Shown here: positions 1 through 9,230 of the stretch, piece after piece
Layout of the letters: each line of letters opens with the position of its first letter
Numbering within the stretch: position 1 is the first letter of the stretch
Assembly: GCA_963850605.1 (NCBI GenBank)
Contig: CAWKLX010000005.1
Span: 310,001-374,000, forward strand
Origin: BOG-908 sp963850605
GTDB taxonomy: Bacteria > Pseudomonadota > Alphaproteobacteria > Acetobacterales > Acetobacteraceae
DNA: 64,000 nt
Direction: 5' to 3'
The notes under the pieces: model-generated
The model's input: only the letters and a program-made list of their open reading frames with translations
The model's database searches: none
Told to the model about the DNA's origin: nothing
Translations under genes and position numbers: made by a program

Positions 1-2
1 TC

Positions 3-671
3 AACGCTAACCCGCAGGCGCGCTACCGCATCACCCAGATGGCCTTCGTGCAGGAGGCGGCGCTTGCCGAAGCGCAAAACCGGATCCAGCGCCTGGAGTA
101 TCAATTGCAGCAGGCCCAACAGGCCGCGCAACAGGCCGGCCAACGATCGGGCGGGTTGTTCGGCGGCCTGTTCGGCGGTGGCCAGCGCTCGCCCGGCTAC
201 CAGCCGCAATATGCACCGCCACCGCCGCAGCCCAGCTACCCGCCGGGCTACCAGCCCGGCATGTTCGGCGGCGGCGGCTCCGGCTTCATGGGATCGGCCC
301 TGTCGACGGCCGCGGGCGTAGCCGGCGGCGTGCTGGCGGCCGACGCGCTGACGAGCATGTTCAGCGGTGGACATGGCGGGTTCGGCGGTGGTTTCGGCGG
401 TGGCGGCTTTGGCGGTGGATACGGGGGCGGTGAAGTCGTCAACGAGACCACCGTGAACAACTACGGACCGCAGGATGGTGGCGCGGGTGGTGGTGCCGAC
501 CCCTGGTCCGGCGCTGGCGGCACCCCGGATGCCCAGGGCGCGGATGCCTGGTCGGGCAGCGGCGGCGGCGATACGGGCGGTGGCTGGGGCGATAGCGGTG
601 TCGCCGATACAGGCGGTGATAGCGGTGGCGGATGGGATGATTCCGGCGGCGGAGACGGCGGCGGATTCTGA
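3..671 (+). CDS. DUF2076 family protein (5' end missing)
   Basis: The reading frame is open from base 3, and the residues before the first Met (NANPQARYRITQ) match the internal part of DUF2076 proteins, so the true start lies left of the window. After a short coiled-coil stretch rich in Gln and Ala (about residues 13-45) comes a Pro/Tyr/Gln-rich linker. Next is a small hydrophobic Ala/Gly segment (SALSTAAGVAGGVLAADAL), and then a very Gly-rich tail with GGFGGG repeats and Asp/Trp-Gly blocks. The family is described as periplasmic or membrane-associated; its function is unknown. The Gly-rich tail resembles those that follow the conserved domain in relatives. Confidence 0.8.
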   Translation, partial: NANPQARYRITQMAFVQEAALAEAQNRIQRLEYQLQQAQQAAQQAGQRSGGLFGGLFGGGQRSPGYQPQYAPPPPQPSYPPGYQPGMFGGGGSGFMGSALSTAAGVAGGVLAADALTSMFSGGHGGFGGGFGGGGFGGGYGGGEVVNETTVNNYGPQDGGAGGGADPWSGAGGTPDAQGADAWSGSGGGDTGGGWGDSGVADTGGDSGGGWDDSGGGDGGGF

Positions 672-700
672 CGGAGACGGCCGAACCGGCCTGCCCCTGG

Positions 701-1303
701 GTGCAGGCCGGTTCACCTGCCCTCGTGCTCGCCAGCGCATCGGCTACCCGCCGGACATTGCTGGCGGCCGCCGGCCTCCGCTTCGAGGCCATGGCATCCA
801 ACGTAGACGAGCACGCCATTCGCCTGGACGCGCGTGCCCGGGCGGCGTCGGCGGCCGAGACCGCCCTCGAACTGGCACGGGCCAAGGCGCTGGCGATCAC
901 CCGGCCGGGCGCGCTGGTGATCGGCACCGACCAGATCCTCGTGTGCGAGGGCTCCTGGTTCGACAAGCCGCCAGACATGCGGGCGGCCCGCTCCCACCTG
1001 CACGCGCTGCGCGGCCGCACGCATTCGCTTGAGACGGCAGTGGTGGCGCTGCGGGACGGCGCCGAACTGTGGCGGCACCTAGCCAGCCCGCACCTTGCCA
1101 TGCGGCCGATCAGTGACGCGTTCATCGACGCGTATCTCGCAGCCGAGGGGACGGCAGTGCTCGGCAGCGTCGGCGCCTACCGGGTCGAGGGCCGCGGCAT
1201 ACACCTGTTCGACGGTATCGACGGCGAGCACAGCGCCATTCTGGGGCTTCCCATGCTGCCGCTTCTGCGGTTCTTAAGGTCGCAGGACATGGTTGGCGCC
1301 TGA
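701..1303 (+). CDS. maf: Maf-like nucleotide pyrophosphatase
   Basis: A 200-residue protein of normal Maf length. The N-terminal nucleotide-binding motif appears as SASATRRTLL (family SASPRR), followed by the conserved VIGTDQ loop (family GADQ) and a C-terminal GVGAYR-like segment (SVGAYRVEG) and LGLPMLPLL. Maf proteins hydrolyse non-canonical or specific nucleoside triphosphates to monophosphates and pyrophosphate and act in the cytosol as house-cleaning enzymes. The start is a GTG 29 bases after the DUF2076 stop. The more usual neighbours aroE and coaE are absent; scoA follows instead. Confidence 0.88.
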   Translation: MQAGSPALVLASASATRRTLLAAAGLRFEAMASNVDEHAIRLDARARAASAAETALELARAKALAITRPGALVIGTDQILVCEGSWFDKPPDMRAARSHLHALRGRTHSLETAVVALRDGAELWRHLASPHLAMRPISDAFIDAYLAAEGTAVLGSVGAYRVEGRGIHLFDGIDGEHSAILGLPMLPLLRFLRSQDMVGA

Positions 1304-1327
1304 GCGCCGGTCGGGGGCGGCGCATCG

Positions 1328-2050
1328 ATGGCGGCAAGCAAGGTTTTTCCCAGCGCGACCCAGGCTTTGGCCGGTCTGCTGCATGACGGCATGACCATCA
1401 TGTCCGGCGGCTTCGGCCTGTGCGGCGTGCCGAATGCTTTGATCGCGGCTATCGCTGAAGCCGGGGTGAGGGAGCTGACCATCATCAGCAACAACGCGGG
1501 AACCGACGGCGCGGGGCTGGGCGTGCTGCTCGACAGCCGTCAGGTCAAGAAAATGGTCAGCAGCTATGTCGGCGAGAACAAGACCTTCATGCGCCAGTAT
1601 CTGGCCGGCGAGTTGGAGATCGAATTCAATCCCCAAGGCACGCTGGCAGAGCGGATCCGCGCTGGCGGTGCCGGCATACCCGCGTTCTTCACCCGCACCG
1701 GCGTGGGCACGCTGATCGCCGAGGGCAAGGAGGAGCGCGTGTTCAATGGCAGCCGCTTCATCATGGAGACCGGGCTGGTGGCCGACCTGGCCATCGTGCA
1801 CGCCTGGCGAGGCGATACCGAAGGCAATCTCGCCTACCGTATGACCGCCCGCAATTTCAATCCGCCGATGGCGACCGCCGGACGAGTGACAGTGGCCGAA
1901 GTGGAGCATCTGGTGCGGCCGGGCGAGATCGACGCCGACCATATCGTCACGCCCGGCATCTTCGTGCAGCGCCTGATCGCGCTCGCGCCATACGAGAAGG
2001 GCATCGAGCAGCGCACCACCCGGCCCCGTCTTGCAACCGCTGGAGCCTAG
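1328..2050 (+). CDS. scoA: 3-oxoacid CoA-transferase subunit A
   Basis: A 240-residue alpha subunit of a class I CoA-transferase. It has the glycine-rich CoA-binding motif MSGGFGLCGVPNALI near residue 23 and ISNNAG near residue 55, both typical of succinyl-CoA:3-oxoacid CoA-transferase subunit A. With ScoB it would exchange CoA between succinyl-CoA (or acetyl-CoA) and a 3-oxoacid such as acetoacetate. The partner subunit begins only 6 bases after this stop, so the two are co-transcribed. The preferred acid cannot be read from the sequence. Confidence 0.93.
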   Translation: MAASKVFPSATQALAGLLHDGMTIMSGGFGLCGVPNALIAAIAEAGVRELTIISNNAGTDGAGLGVLLDSRQVKKMVSSYVGENKTFMRQYLAGELEIEFNPQGTLAERIRAGGAGIPAFFTRTGVGTLIAEGKEERVFNGSRFIMETGLVADLAIVHAWRGDTEGNLAYRMTARNFNPPMATAGRVTVAEVEHLVRPGEIDADHIVTPGIFVQRLIALAPYEKGIEQRTTRPRLATAGA

Positions 2051-2056
2051 AGAGAC

Positions 2057-2713
2057 ATGCCCTGGACGCGCGATCAGATGGCGGCGCGCGCCGCGCGCGA
2101 GTTGCATGACGGGTTTTACGTCAATCTCGGCATCGGCATTCCCACCTTGGTCGCCAACCACATCCCGCCCGGCATGCACGTGGTCCTGCAAAGCGAGAAT
2201 GGCATGCTGGGGATCGGGCCGTTCCCCTTTGAGGGCGAGGAGGATGCGGACCTCGTCAATGCCGGCAAGCAGACGGTCAGCAAGTTGCCGGAAACCAGTT
2301 TCTTCGATAGCGCCCAGAGCTTCGGCATGATCCGCGGCGGTCATGTGCAGCTTGCCGTGCTCGGCGCGTTGCAGGTGGCCGAGAACGGTGACCTGGCCAA
2401 CTGGATGGTGCCGGGCAAGATGGTCAAGGGCATGGGCGGTGCGATGGACCTGGTGGCCGGCGTACAGCGTGTGGTGGTCGTGATGGAGCATACGGCCAAG
2501 GGCGAACCGAAGATATTGCCCGCCTGCACGCTGCCGCTGACCGGCGCCGGAGTTGTGGACCTGCTCGTGACCGATCTGGCGGTGTTCGACGTCGGCCGGC
2601 CTGGACTGACGCTGGTCGATTTGGCGCCGGACGTGTCGGTGCAGGACGTGCGCGCGGCTACCGCGGCCGATTTTGCTATTCATCCCGACCTGGCCGCGCG
2701 CGCGGCGCCGTGA
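2057..2713 (+). CDS. scoB: 3-oxoacid CoA-transferase subunit B
   Basis: A 218-residue beta subunit. The catalytic glutamate that forms the CoA thioester lies in the motif QSENGMLG (Glu47), preceded by the conserved NLGIGIPTLV. GGHVQLAVLGALQV and GAMDLVAG are also standard for the family. It is translated directly after scoA as the second half of a heteromeric 3-oxoacid CoA-transferase used in ketone body or short-chain acid metabolism. The gene ends about 55 bases before a tRNA-Ala gene. Confidence 0.94.
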   Translation: MPWTRDQMAARAARELHDGFYVNLGIGIPTLVANHIPPGMHVVLQSENGMLGIGPFPFEGEEDADLVNAGKQTVSKLPETSFFDSAQSFGMIRGGHVQLAVLGALQVAENGDLANWMVPGKMVKGMGGAMDLVAGVQRVVVVMEHTAKGEPKILPACTLPLTGAGVVDLLVTDLAVFDVGRPGLTLVDLAPDVSVQDVRAATAADFAIHPDLAARAAP

Positions 2714-2767
2714 CCCCGCGGCGCCCTTGCGGAGGCATACTCCGCTCGCTATAGCCGCCTCCCGCGT

Positions 2768-2843
2768 GGGGCCGTAGCTCAGTTGGGAGAGCGCCTGAAT
2801 GGCATTCAGGAGGTCAGGGGTTCGATTCCCCTCGGCTCCACCA
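2768..2843 (+). tRNA. tRNA-Ala (anticodon GGC)
   Basis: A complete 76-base cloverleaf with encoded CCA. The acceptor strands GGGGCCG and CGGCTCC pair; the anticodon stem CCTGA/TCAGG encloses the loop ATGGCAT, giving anticodon GGC; the T arm AGGGG-TTCGATT-CCCCT is canonical. Confidence 0.97.
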
Positions 2844-2867
2844 CGCCTGGCGCGTGCTAACGCCCGA

Positions 2868-4218
2868 TTACCCCGGCGTTCTCGCGACCAGAAGGGCGCT
2901 TGCCGAAGCGAGAAGGCAGCTGACCGCGGCCACCCAAGCGGCGGTATGAAAGCCGGCCAGCAGCACCGGCCCGCGCGCGGCCAGTACGGCGCCGAGCAAT
3001 GCGGTGGCAACCAGGCCACCGGTGCGTGCAACCGCGCTGTTGAACCCGGATGCCGAGCCAGTGTGGCGCGCATCGACTGATCCCAGCACCGCCGATGTCA
3101 GTGGCGCCACCGCCCCACTCAGGCCGACGGCAACCACCAGCAGCGCCGGCAGCACCTCGGTCCAGTAGGCCGCGCGCTGCCCGATCCTCGTCATCAACGC
3201 GAAACCGGCGGCCACCACCAAAGGTCCGATCGCCAGCGGTAGACGGGGGCCGATGCGCCCTGCCAGCGCGCCCATTCCGGGAGAGGCGAGTGACAGCAGC
3301 AATGGAAGCGGCAGCAGCGCCGCTCCAGCCCTCGTTGCGGGATAGCCGGCCACCTGAATGAGCACGTAGGGCAGCAATACGAACAGGGCTCCAAGTGCGC
3401 CATAAAGCAGCAGGGTAAGCAGCGTTAGACCGATGAAGGTTTTGGAGGCAAACAGGCTGCCGGGTGTCATTGCGCGATCACCCATCCGCCGCTCCCACAA
3501 CACAGAATCCGGCCAGCAGCACTATCGCCCCTCCGGCTGCCCAGCACGCGCTTGCTGTCCAGCCAGTCGGGCCGGCCCCTTCTGTCAGCGCCCAGGTGGC
3601 CGCACCCAGCCCGGCGGTGGCCAGCAGTCCGCCGCAGAGATCAAGTGGCCGATCGCGTCCATCACAGTCCACCGGCACTGTGCGCCAGGCCAGTAGAAGG
3701 GCACCGGCGGCCAGCGGCAGGTTGATCAGAAAAATCGCGCGCCAGCCCACGACATCAATCAGCCAGCCGCCCAGAACAGGGCCCAGCGCGCCCATGGCGG
3801 CACCCGTCGCGGCCCATATACCGACCGCGCGTCCCTTCGCTGATCCCTCGAACGTGGCGCCCAATATGGCGAGGCTGCTGGGCATCAGCATCGCCGCACC
3901 CACACCCTGCAACAATCGGCCGCCGAGTAGTGTCATCAATCCTGGGGCCATGCTGCACGCCAGGGAAGCGGCACCGAACAGCATCGTCCCCAGGATCAGC
4001 AAGCGCCGACGTCCGTAACGATCGCCGGCGGCGCCGCCCAGCAGCAGTAGCGCGCTCAGCGGCAGCAGGTAGGCATTGACCATCCATTGCAGCCCGCTCG
4101 GGCTCGCGTGCAGGTCTCCGCCAATGGCTGGCAGGCCCACATTGACGACCGAGCCGTCTACGAAGGCTAGGCTGGAAGCCAGAATGCAGGTAGCTAAGAT
4201 CAGATGTGGCCGGGTCAT
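2868..4218 (-). CDS. MFS multidrug exporter, DHA2/EmrB-like (frameshifted)
   Basis: Two overlapping frames join into one transporter. The N-terminal part (4218 to about 3490) carries LAFVDGSVVNVGLPAIGGDL (helix 1), GDRYGRRR (loop 2-3 signature) and the motif C region GPVLGGWLID. The C-terminal part (about 3500 to 2868) continues with WERRMGDRAM and six more helices. The span is one base longer than a multiple of three, so a single inserted base near 3490 explains the break. Family members have 14 helices and export drugs by proton antiport. Either it is a pseudogene or the sequence has an indel. The gene is convergent with tRNA-Ala. Confidence 0.82.
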
Positions 4219-4264
4219 GCCCGGCCACCATCGTTTCTCATGTGCCTATTGAAAAGCGACAGTC

Positions 4265-5287
4265 TTAAGGCTGTCCACCGCCACCTGCCGACCCGTAGAC
4301 CTGGCCTGTCGCATAACTCGCGTCAGATGCCGCAAGCTGCACATAGATGCTGCCCAGTTCGGCCGGCTGGCCCGCGCGTCCCAGCGGCGTCTTGCCGCCG
4401 AATTTTTCGAGTTTCTCCATCGTCGCCCCGCCGCTCACCTGTAGCGGTGTCCAGATCGGGCCTGGCGCCACGCCGTTCACGCGAATCCCGCGTGGTGCGA
4501 GCTGCTTGGCGAGCGAGCGCACGTAGTTCGTGGTGGCCGCCTTGGTTTGTGCGTAGTCGTACAGATCGGCCGAGGGATCGGTCGCCTGCTCCGACGTGGT
4601 GCCGATAATGCAGCTGCCCGGCTTCAAATGCGGCAGCGCCGCCTTGATGATCCAGAATGGCGCGTAGATGTTCGTTTTCATCGTCCAATCGAATTGCTCT
4701 GTGGAGATGTCCAGAATCGAGGCGTGCGCCTGCTGCCGCCCGGCATTGCTGACCACGATGTCTAGGCCGCCCAACTGCCGCACCGCCTCGGCCACCAGGT
4801 GCTGGCAGAACGCCTCCTCGCGCAGATCGCCTGGGATGGCTACGCCTCTGCGGCCAGCCTGGGTGATGAGAGCGATCACTTCGCGCGCATCCTCCTCCTC
4901 GGCCGGCAAGTAGTTGATGGCGACATCGGCGCCCTCGCGTGCGAAAGCGATAGCGGCTGCCCGGCCCATGCCGGAATCACCGCCGGTGATGAGCGCGAGG
5001 CGACCTTCTAACCGGTCGGAGCCCTTGTAGCTCGTCTCGCCGTGATCGGGTTTGGGTGTCATGCGGCTGGCAAGGCCCGGCCAGGGCTGCGACTGCCGCT
5101 TGTAGGGCGGCCGCGGGTATTTCGTCGTTGGGTCCTGGAAGGGGGCCGCGGTCGGCAGCGCGGCTCCGGCGCCGCGCGCCGTGGTGGTCTGCGCCAGCGC
5201 CGGGGCGGCCGCGGCGATCGCCAGGCCGACGCTGGCGCCACCCACCATCTGCCGGCGAGAGACTGCCGGCTTGTCGTTCGTGTCCAT
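4265..5287 (-). CDS. Tat-exported short-chain dehydrogenase/reductase
   Basis: 340 residues. The N-terminus holds a twin-arginine signal (SRRQMVGG followed by a hydrophobic Ala-rich run ending in ALAQ). A linker with DPTTKYPRPPY and the SDR fold follow. Visible motifs are the nucleotide-binding TGGDSGMGR, the NAG motif in VVSNAGRQQ, the active-site Tyr/Lys in YAQTK and the PGPIWTPL loop. It resembles the YghA/YhxC group of oxidoreductases. ATG 5287 was preferred over the longer GTG at 5299 because a GGAGAG ribosome site sits 7 bases upstream. A folded, cofactor-loaded enzyme moved by Tat would work in the periplasm; the substrate is unknown. Confidence 0.88.
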   Translation of the reverse strand: MDTNDKPAVSRRQMVGGASVGLAIAAAAPALAQTTTARGAGAALPTAAPFQDPTTKYPRPPYKRQSQPWPGLASRMTPKPDHGETSYKGSDRLEGRLALITGGDSGMGRAAAIAFAREGADVAINYLPAEEEDAREVIALITQAGRRGVAIPGDLREEAFCQHLVAEAVRQLGGLDIVVSNAGRQQAHASILDISTEQFDWTMKTNIYAPFWIIKAALPHLKPGSCIIGTTSEQATDPSADLYDYAQTKAATTNYVRSLAKQLAPRGIRVNGVAPGPIWTPLQVSGGATMEKLEKFGGKTPLGRAGQPAELGSIYVQLAASDASYATGQVYGSAGGGGQP

Positions 5288-5525
5288 CAAGCTCTCCACA
5301 TGATCGTGGGCAGGCCAACGGCGGGCTGGTGCCCGCGTTCCCCCACCACTTCACACGTCTCTTCAGGCGTACGAGGAAACGTGATTCCAGCTGGACATCC
5401 CGGGTGCGATCCGGCCTGACAGGGTGACATGCAAGGGAGCATCCATACGGCACGTTTTCATGGTTTCGGCAGCCTTGGTCATCTGGGCCTGCGCCTCGGC
5501 CGCTTTTGCCAGCTAGCTGACCGTC

Positions 5526-5978
5526 TTGCAGGACTTGACCGAGCAGACCGGCGGCGGTTCGGCCGGAGGCGCCACTGCAGGCAGGAGCGGCATCTTCTTC
5601 GGCACGACCGATTCCGGCGGTAAAACGGAGAAACGGGGTTGTATTTGCATTTGCATTTGCATCCAACGGTCGCAGGCCGTCAGTGCTGCACAGCTTCGTT
5701 CAGACAGACGGCTCTGGTCCGCAGGGCAGGATCGCGCTCGACCGGGCCGGCGGCCTGCTCGGCACCACGTTCTCCGGCGGCACGAGCAACGCCGGCACCA
5801 TCCACAGGTATGATCCGACCTCGTCGTCGTTCACGGTCGTCGCCGAGCTTTCGGCGGCCGTTGCTGGGACGCCAAATGCCGGCCTGACCTACGCGGGGGC
5901 AAGAGGTTTTTTGGCGGCACGCTCAACGGCGGTCCGGGACAGTTCAAGGCGGGCGCGATCATCAGGGTTTCTGAATGA
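5526..5978 (+). pseudogene. Remnant of a GloVer-type tandem-repeat protein
   Basis: Fragments of one repetitive protein appear in two frames. IFFGTTDSGG is seen near 5590. GGLLGTTFSGGTSNAGTI plus RYDPTSSSFTVV is seen in the frame of 5683. RFFGGTLNGGPGQFKAGAII, ending at TGA 5976-5978, is back in the first frame. These match the repeat of choice-of-anchor GloVer proteins (LYGTTxxGGxxxxGTVFxYDP). No start, signal or anchor is left and at least two frame changes are needed, so this is read as a decayed gene; indel errors could add to the damage. Confidence 0.6.
5644..5661. repeat. Hexamer microsatellite, three TTTGCA units
   Basis: Three exact copies of TTTGCA in tandem lie inside the decayed repeat-protein gene, near where its reading frame changes. 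Being six bases long, unit gain or loss would not itself shift frame. Confidence 0.7.
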
Positions 5979-6008
5979 CGCGGCGGTCGGCGACAGTCCT
6001 GGGCCGCA

Positions 6009-7875
6009 TCACGAAACGCGGGCCAGTGCCGGCATTTCGGGTTCGCGAACGCGGGCGGTCTCAGGCGTATGCGCCTCGAAGTAGCCGCGCCACGCCAATT
6101 CCGACGTGAACCGTGGAAACGCCTCGCGCCAACGTGCCTCCGCCGGCTTCATGTCGCGCCGCATGCGCAATGCCAGGCGTATTGCCTGGACCAGCAGGTC
6201 ACGAAAGGCGGCGCGCGAGCGACGAAACAATGGCGGCTCCATCTCCCATGATTCACGCACGGCTACCCCGTCCACACCGCGCACCCGGAACCAGACATGG
6301 TCCTGCGGCGCGATACTGATGAGGTGGTTGCCCCGGTCCGGCCTCAACCACTCGCTTGCAGTCGCCGTGGCAAGACGGGCTAAGAATGACAGGCGCGAAC
6401 GTGGCCCGCGCTGCGGCGCGCGTTCTGGCAAAACCCGTTCCGGCGGCACCGTCTCCGCCATGTAACGCCTCAGGATCGGGTCGAGGGACGCGTGTATGTC
6501 ACGCGGGCTCATATCGAACACGCCCGGCCCGGACAGGAAATCCTGAGCCGCCTTCAGCAGCAGAGCCGCCCGGCGATAGCGAAAGATCAACAATTCGGCC
6601 AGCACCATGCGGAGTACAGGCCTGTCCGCGGCTGCGGGGCGAACCGGGCAGATGTTGGCAGGCCAAAACGAGCATGTTGCGCATTTCGTAGTAGGTGTGC
6701 CAGCCGCCGTTCTTTGCATAAAACGGTTCGTGCCAGATGCCCAGCCCCGGCATGCAAACTTGCGGTACCCCGGCATTGTGCATGCGCCGTCCGAACTCCA
6801 CGTCGTCACCGCGAATGAAGCAGGGCATGGGCCAGCCATGCCGTTCCAACAAGCTCAGCGGCAAGCCCATGAACCACCACGCAGCATAATGCATGGGCGT
6901 AGGTTCCAGGAACCGGTTCAGCGCGCCAGGTCCGGCAAGCGAAACACCGAAATGCAGCGGCTCAAGCCATAATCTGGCGTCGTTGATACGCGCGCCCGCC
7001 TCGTACAAGTGCGTGGGGCGGAACATGTCGAGCATGTGCCCGGCCAGCACCACGTCGCGCGTTGCAAAACCGTAGAAAGCGTATGTCCGGAATAAGGATT
7101 CCGATTCGAGCCTCACGTCGTCGTCCATCAGCAACGCATGAGTTGCACCACGGTCGGTGGCTGCCAGCAAACCGCGCGTAAACCCGCCGGCGCCGCCCAA
7201 ATTCGGTTGCTCGATAATGACGAGCCGCTCACGCAACGGTCCAGGCAGCCCGGCCACGCCAAGTCGCGCGGCCAATCCGGGTTTGCCGTTGTTGACGACG
7301 ATAACCTCATGCAACAGCAGCGTAGCGTCCTCGTCGTTGGCCAGCTGCCGGAGCAGCGCGCCCAACGGTGCGTCCCGGTTGAAGGTGCACAGTACAGGTG
7401 ACAGCCGGACCGGAGACGCCGCACCGCACGTGGTCCAGCGCCCCGACACCAGTGCAGCCCCGTCCTCCTCGGCCACGATCGTCAGGCAGAGGCGGCCGGC
7501 GCCACAGGGGTGGGAAGGTGGCGGCACGGCGATGCGTATGTTCGCCTTGTCGCCGGCCGAGCGCGCCTCGGCCAGAAGCGCGGGCGCCGCGTGGCGCGTG
7601 TGGCGCCAGAGCAGGACGCGCACCTTGCCCGACACGGTCAGTTCCACGCCGATCTGGCCGATGCGCGTGTATCGGCGCCAGATGGCCTCGTCGAAACTGT
7701 TGAAATAGGTGTCGAGGTCGATCTCCTCGTCCGCCTTCAGGGGCATGGCGAAGCCCAGCCGTGATAGCCGCCAATAGAGGGGCGCCGTCTCAGTGCTCGC
7801 CGGGCTTACGATACGCTGCAACGTGATGATCTGAGGTGATATCGGCACCGGTATCAGCTGCGTCACTTCGGTCAT
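6009..7875 (-). CDS. GlfT2-like galactofuranosyltransferase (frameshifted)
   Basis: The start ATG overlaps the stop of the upstream glf (TCAT on the plus strand), so translation is coupled. An N-terminal beta-domain (residues 1-170, with IDLDTYFNSFDEAIW) precedes a GT2 fold containing LCTFNRD, VIVVNNG, the metal-binding LMDDDVRLE and IRGDDVEF, then WHEPFYAKNGGWHTYYEMRN. This layout is that of GlfT2, which polymerises galactofuranose from UDP-Galf. The frame changes near 6645 (after LVLACQHLP) and the C-terminal domain continues to 6009. The span is one base over a multiple of three. The acceptor cannot be predicted. Confidence 0.82.
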
Positions 7876-9072
7876 CCCGCGCGCCTCGCCGCCGGCCGTT
7901 CGCCCTGCCCGGAGATTGCGGCGACGGGTACGGCGTCGTCGATACGACGGAACAGCGCCAAGGCCTGCGCGGTCACCTGATCCATGTTGTAGTAGCGATA
8001 CGTACCGAGACGGCCGGCGAACCACACATCCGGCGTGGCATCCGCCAGAGCTTCGTAACGGCGATACAGCGCCTGGTTTTCCTCGCGCGGCACAGGGTAG
8101 TAGGGGTCGCCCTCGTCGCTCGGGTATTCAATCGTGAGACTTGTGACGTCGCTCTCCTGTCCCGTCAGATGCTTGTATTCGGTGATGCGGGTGTAGGGCT
8201 CGTCGCCTGGATAATTCACCACGGCCACGCGTTGCGCCCAGCGGCACGGCCGAGTCACGTGCTCGAACCGGAGCGACCGGTAAGGCAATTTGCCGAAGCG
8301 ATAGGAGAAATACTCGTCGATCGCGCCGGTCCAGATCAGCCGGTGGGCGCGCACATCGCGCGACACATCGGCCCAGGCCCGGCCAAGGCATAGCGTGATC
8401 CGCGGGTGGTCGAGCATACGGGTGAACATCGCCGTGTAGCCGTCGGCCGGCATGGCCTGAAAGCTGTCGGTGAAATAGCGATCGTCCCGGTTCGTGCGCG
8501 TCGGCACGCGCGCCGTGACGCTGCGATCGAGCTGCGATGGGTCTATGCCCCATTGCTTGCGCGTGTAACCACGGAAAAACAGCTCGTACAGCTCACGTCC
8601 CACGCGGGAGACCACGACATCTTCCGACGTGCGTATCTCCGACACGGGTTCAGCGCGGGCCGCCAACCAGCTCTCGAGCTCGTCCGACGTCAGATATAGC
8701 CCGAAAAGCTTATTGACTGTATCCAGATTGATCGGGATCGGCAGTTCCTGTCCGCGCACGCTGGCCAGTACACGATGTTCATATGGGCGCCACGACGTAA
8801 AACGTGAAAGGTAATCCACGACGCTCCGCGCATTGGTATGGAAGATGTGCGGGCCATACCTGTAAATCAGTATCCCGGACGCATCCACGCAATCATAGGC
8901 GTTGCCGGCTACGTGCGGACGGCGGTCCACCACCAACACATGGTCGCCGCGATCGGCCAGCCGCTCAGCCAGGTACTGCGCCGGAGAAGCCGGCGCCCAC
9001 GATCGCCCAATCGAATTGCCTGTCTGCCAACGTGGCCGTGTTGGTGCCGCTTGTCGGCAAGGCATCAGGCAC
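7872..9072 (-). CDS. glf: UDP-galactopyranose mutase, copy 1 (frameshifted)
   Basis: An FAD enzyme that converts UDP-galactopyranose to UDP-galactofuranose in the cytosol. The dinucleotide-binding motif DWAIVGAGFSGAV is read in one frame, and LAERLADRGDHVLVVDRRPH continues in the next; one extra C in the CC at about 8972 explains the shift, and the whole span is one base over a multiple of three. Other marks are YGPHIFHTN, RKQWGID, RITEYKHL and RLGTYRYYNMD. A GTG at 9072 gives a plausible start. It sits in a unit with two GT2 genes and overlaps the GlfT2-like start by four bases. Confidence 0.88.
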
Positions 9073-9230
9073 AGTCAATAAGTCCCTACCCGCACCACTA
9101 TCCAACATCTGCATCCCATTTCCGTTAGCGCGCATCACAAGCAATCAGCAATCGTCGGCCAGCAATCAATTTTCGGTCCACATCGCGTATCAACGGCTCG
9201 AGACACTGACACGTTGGCCGCAAGCGCGTC

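Noticed and set aside
1274..3073. 599-codon minus-strand frame across scoA, scoB and tRNA-Ala
   Set aside because: It is antisense to two well-marked genes and a tRNA, with His/Arg/Gln-rich shadow composition and no family motif.
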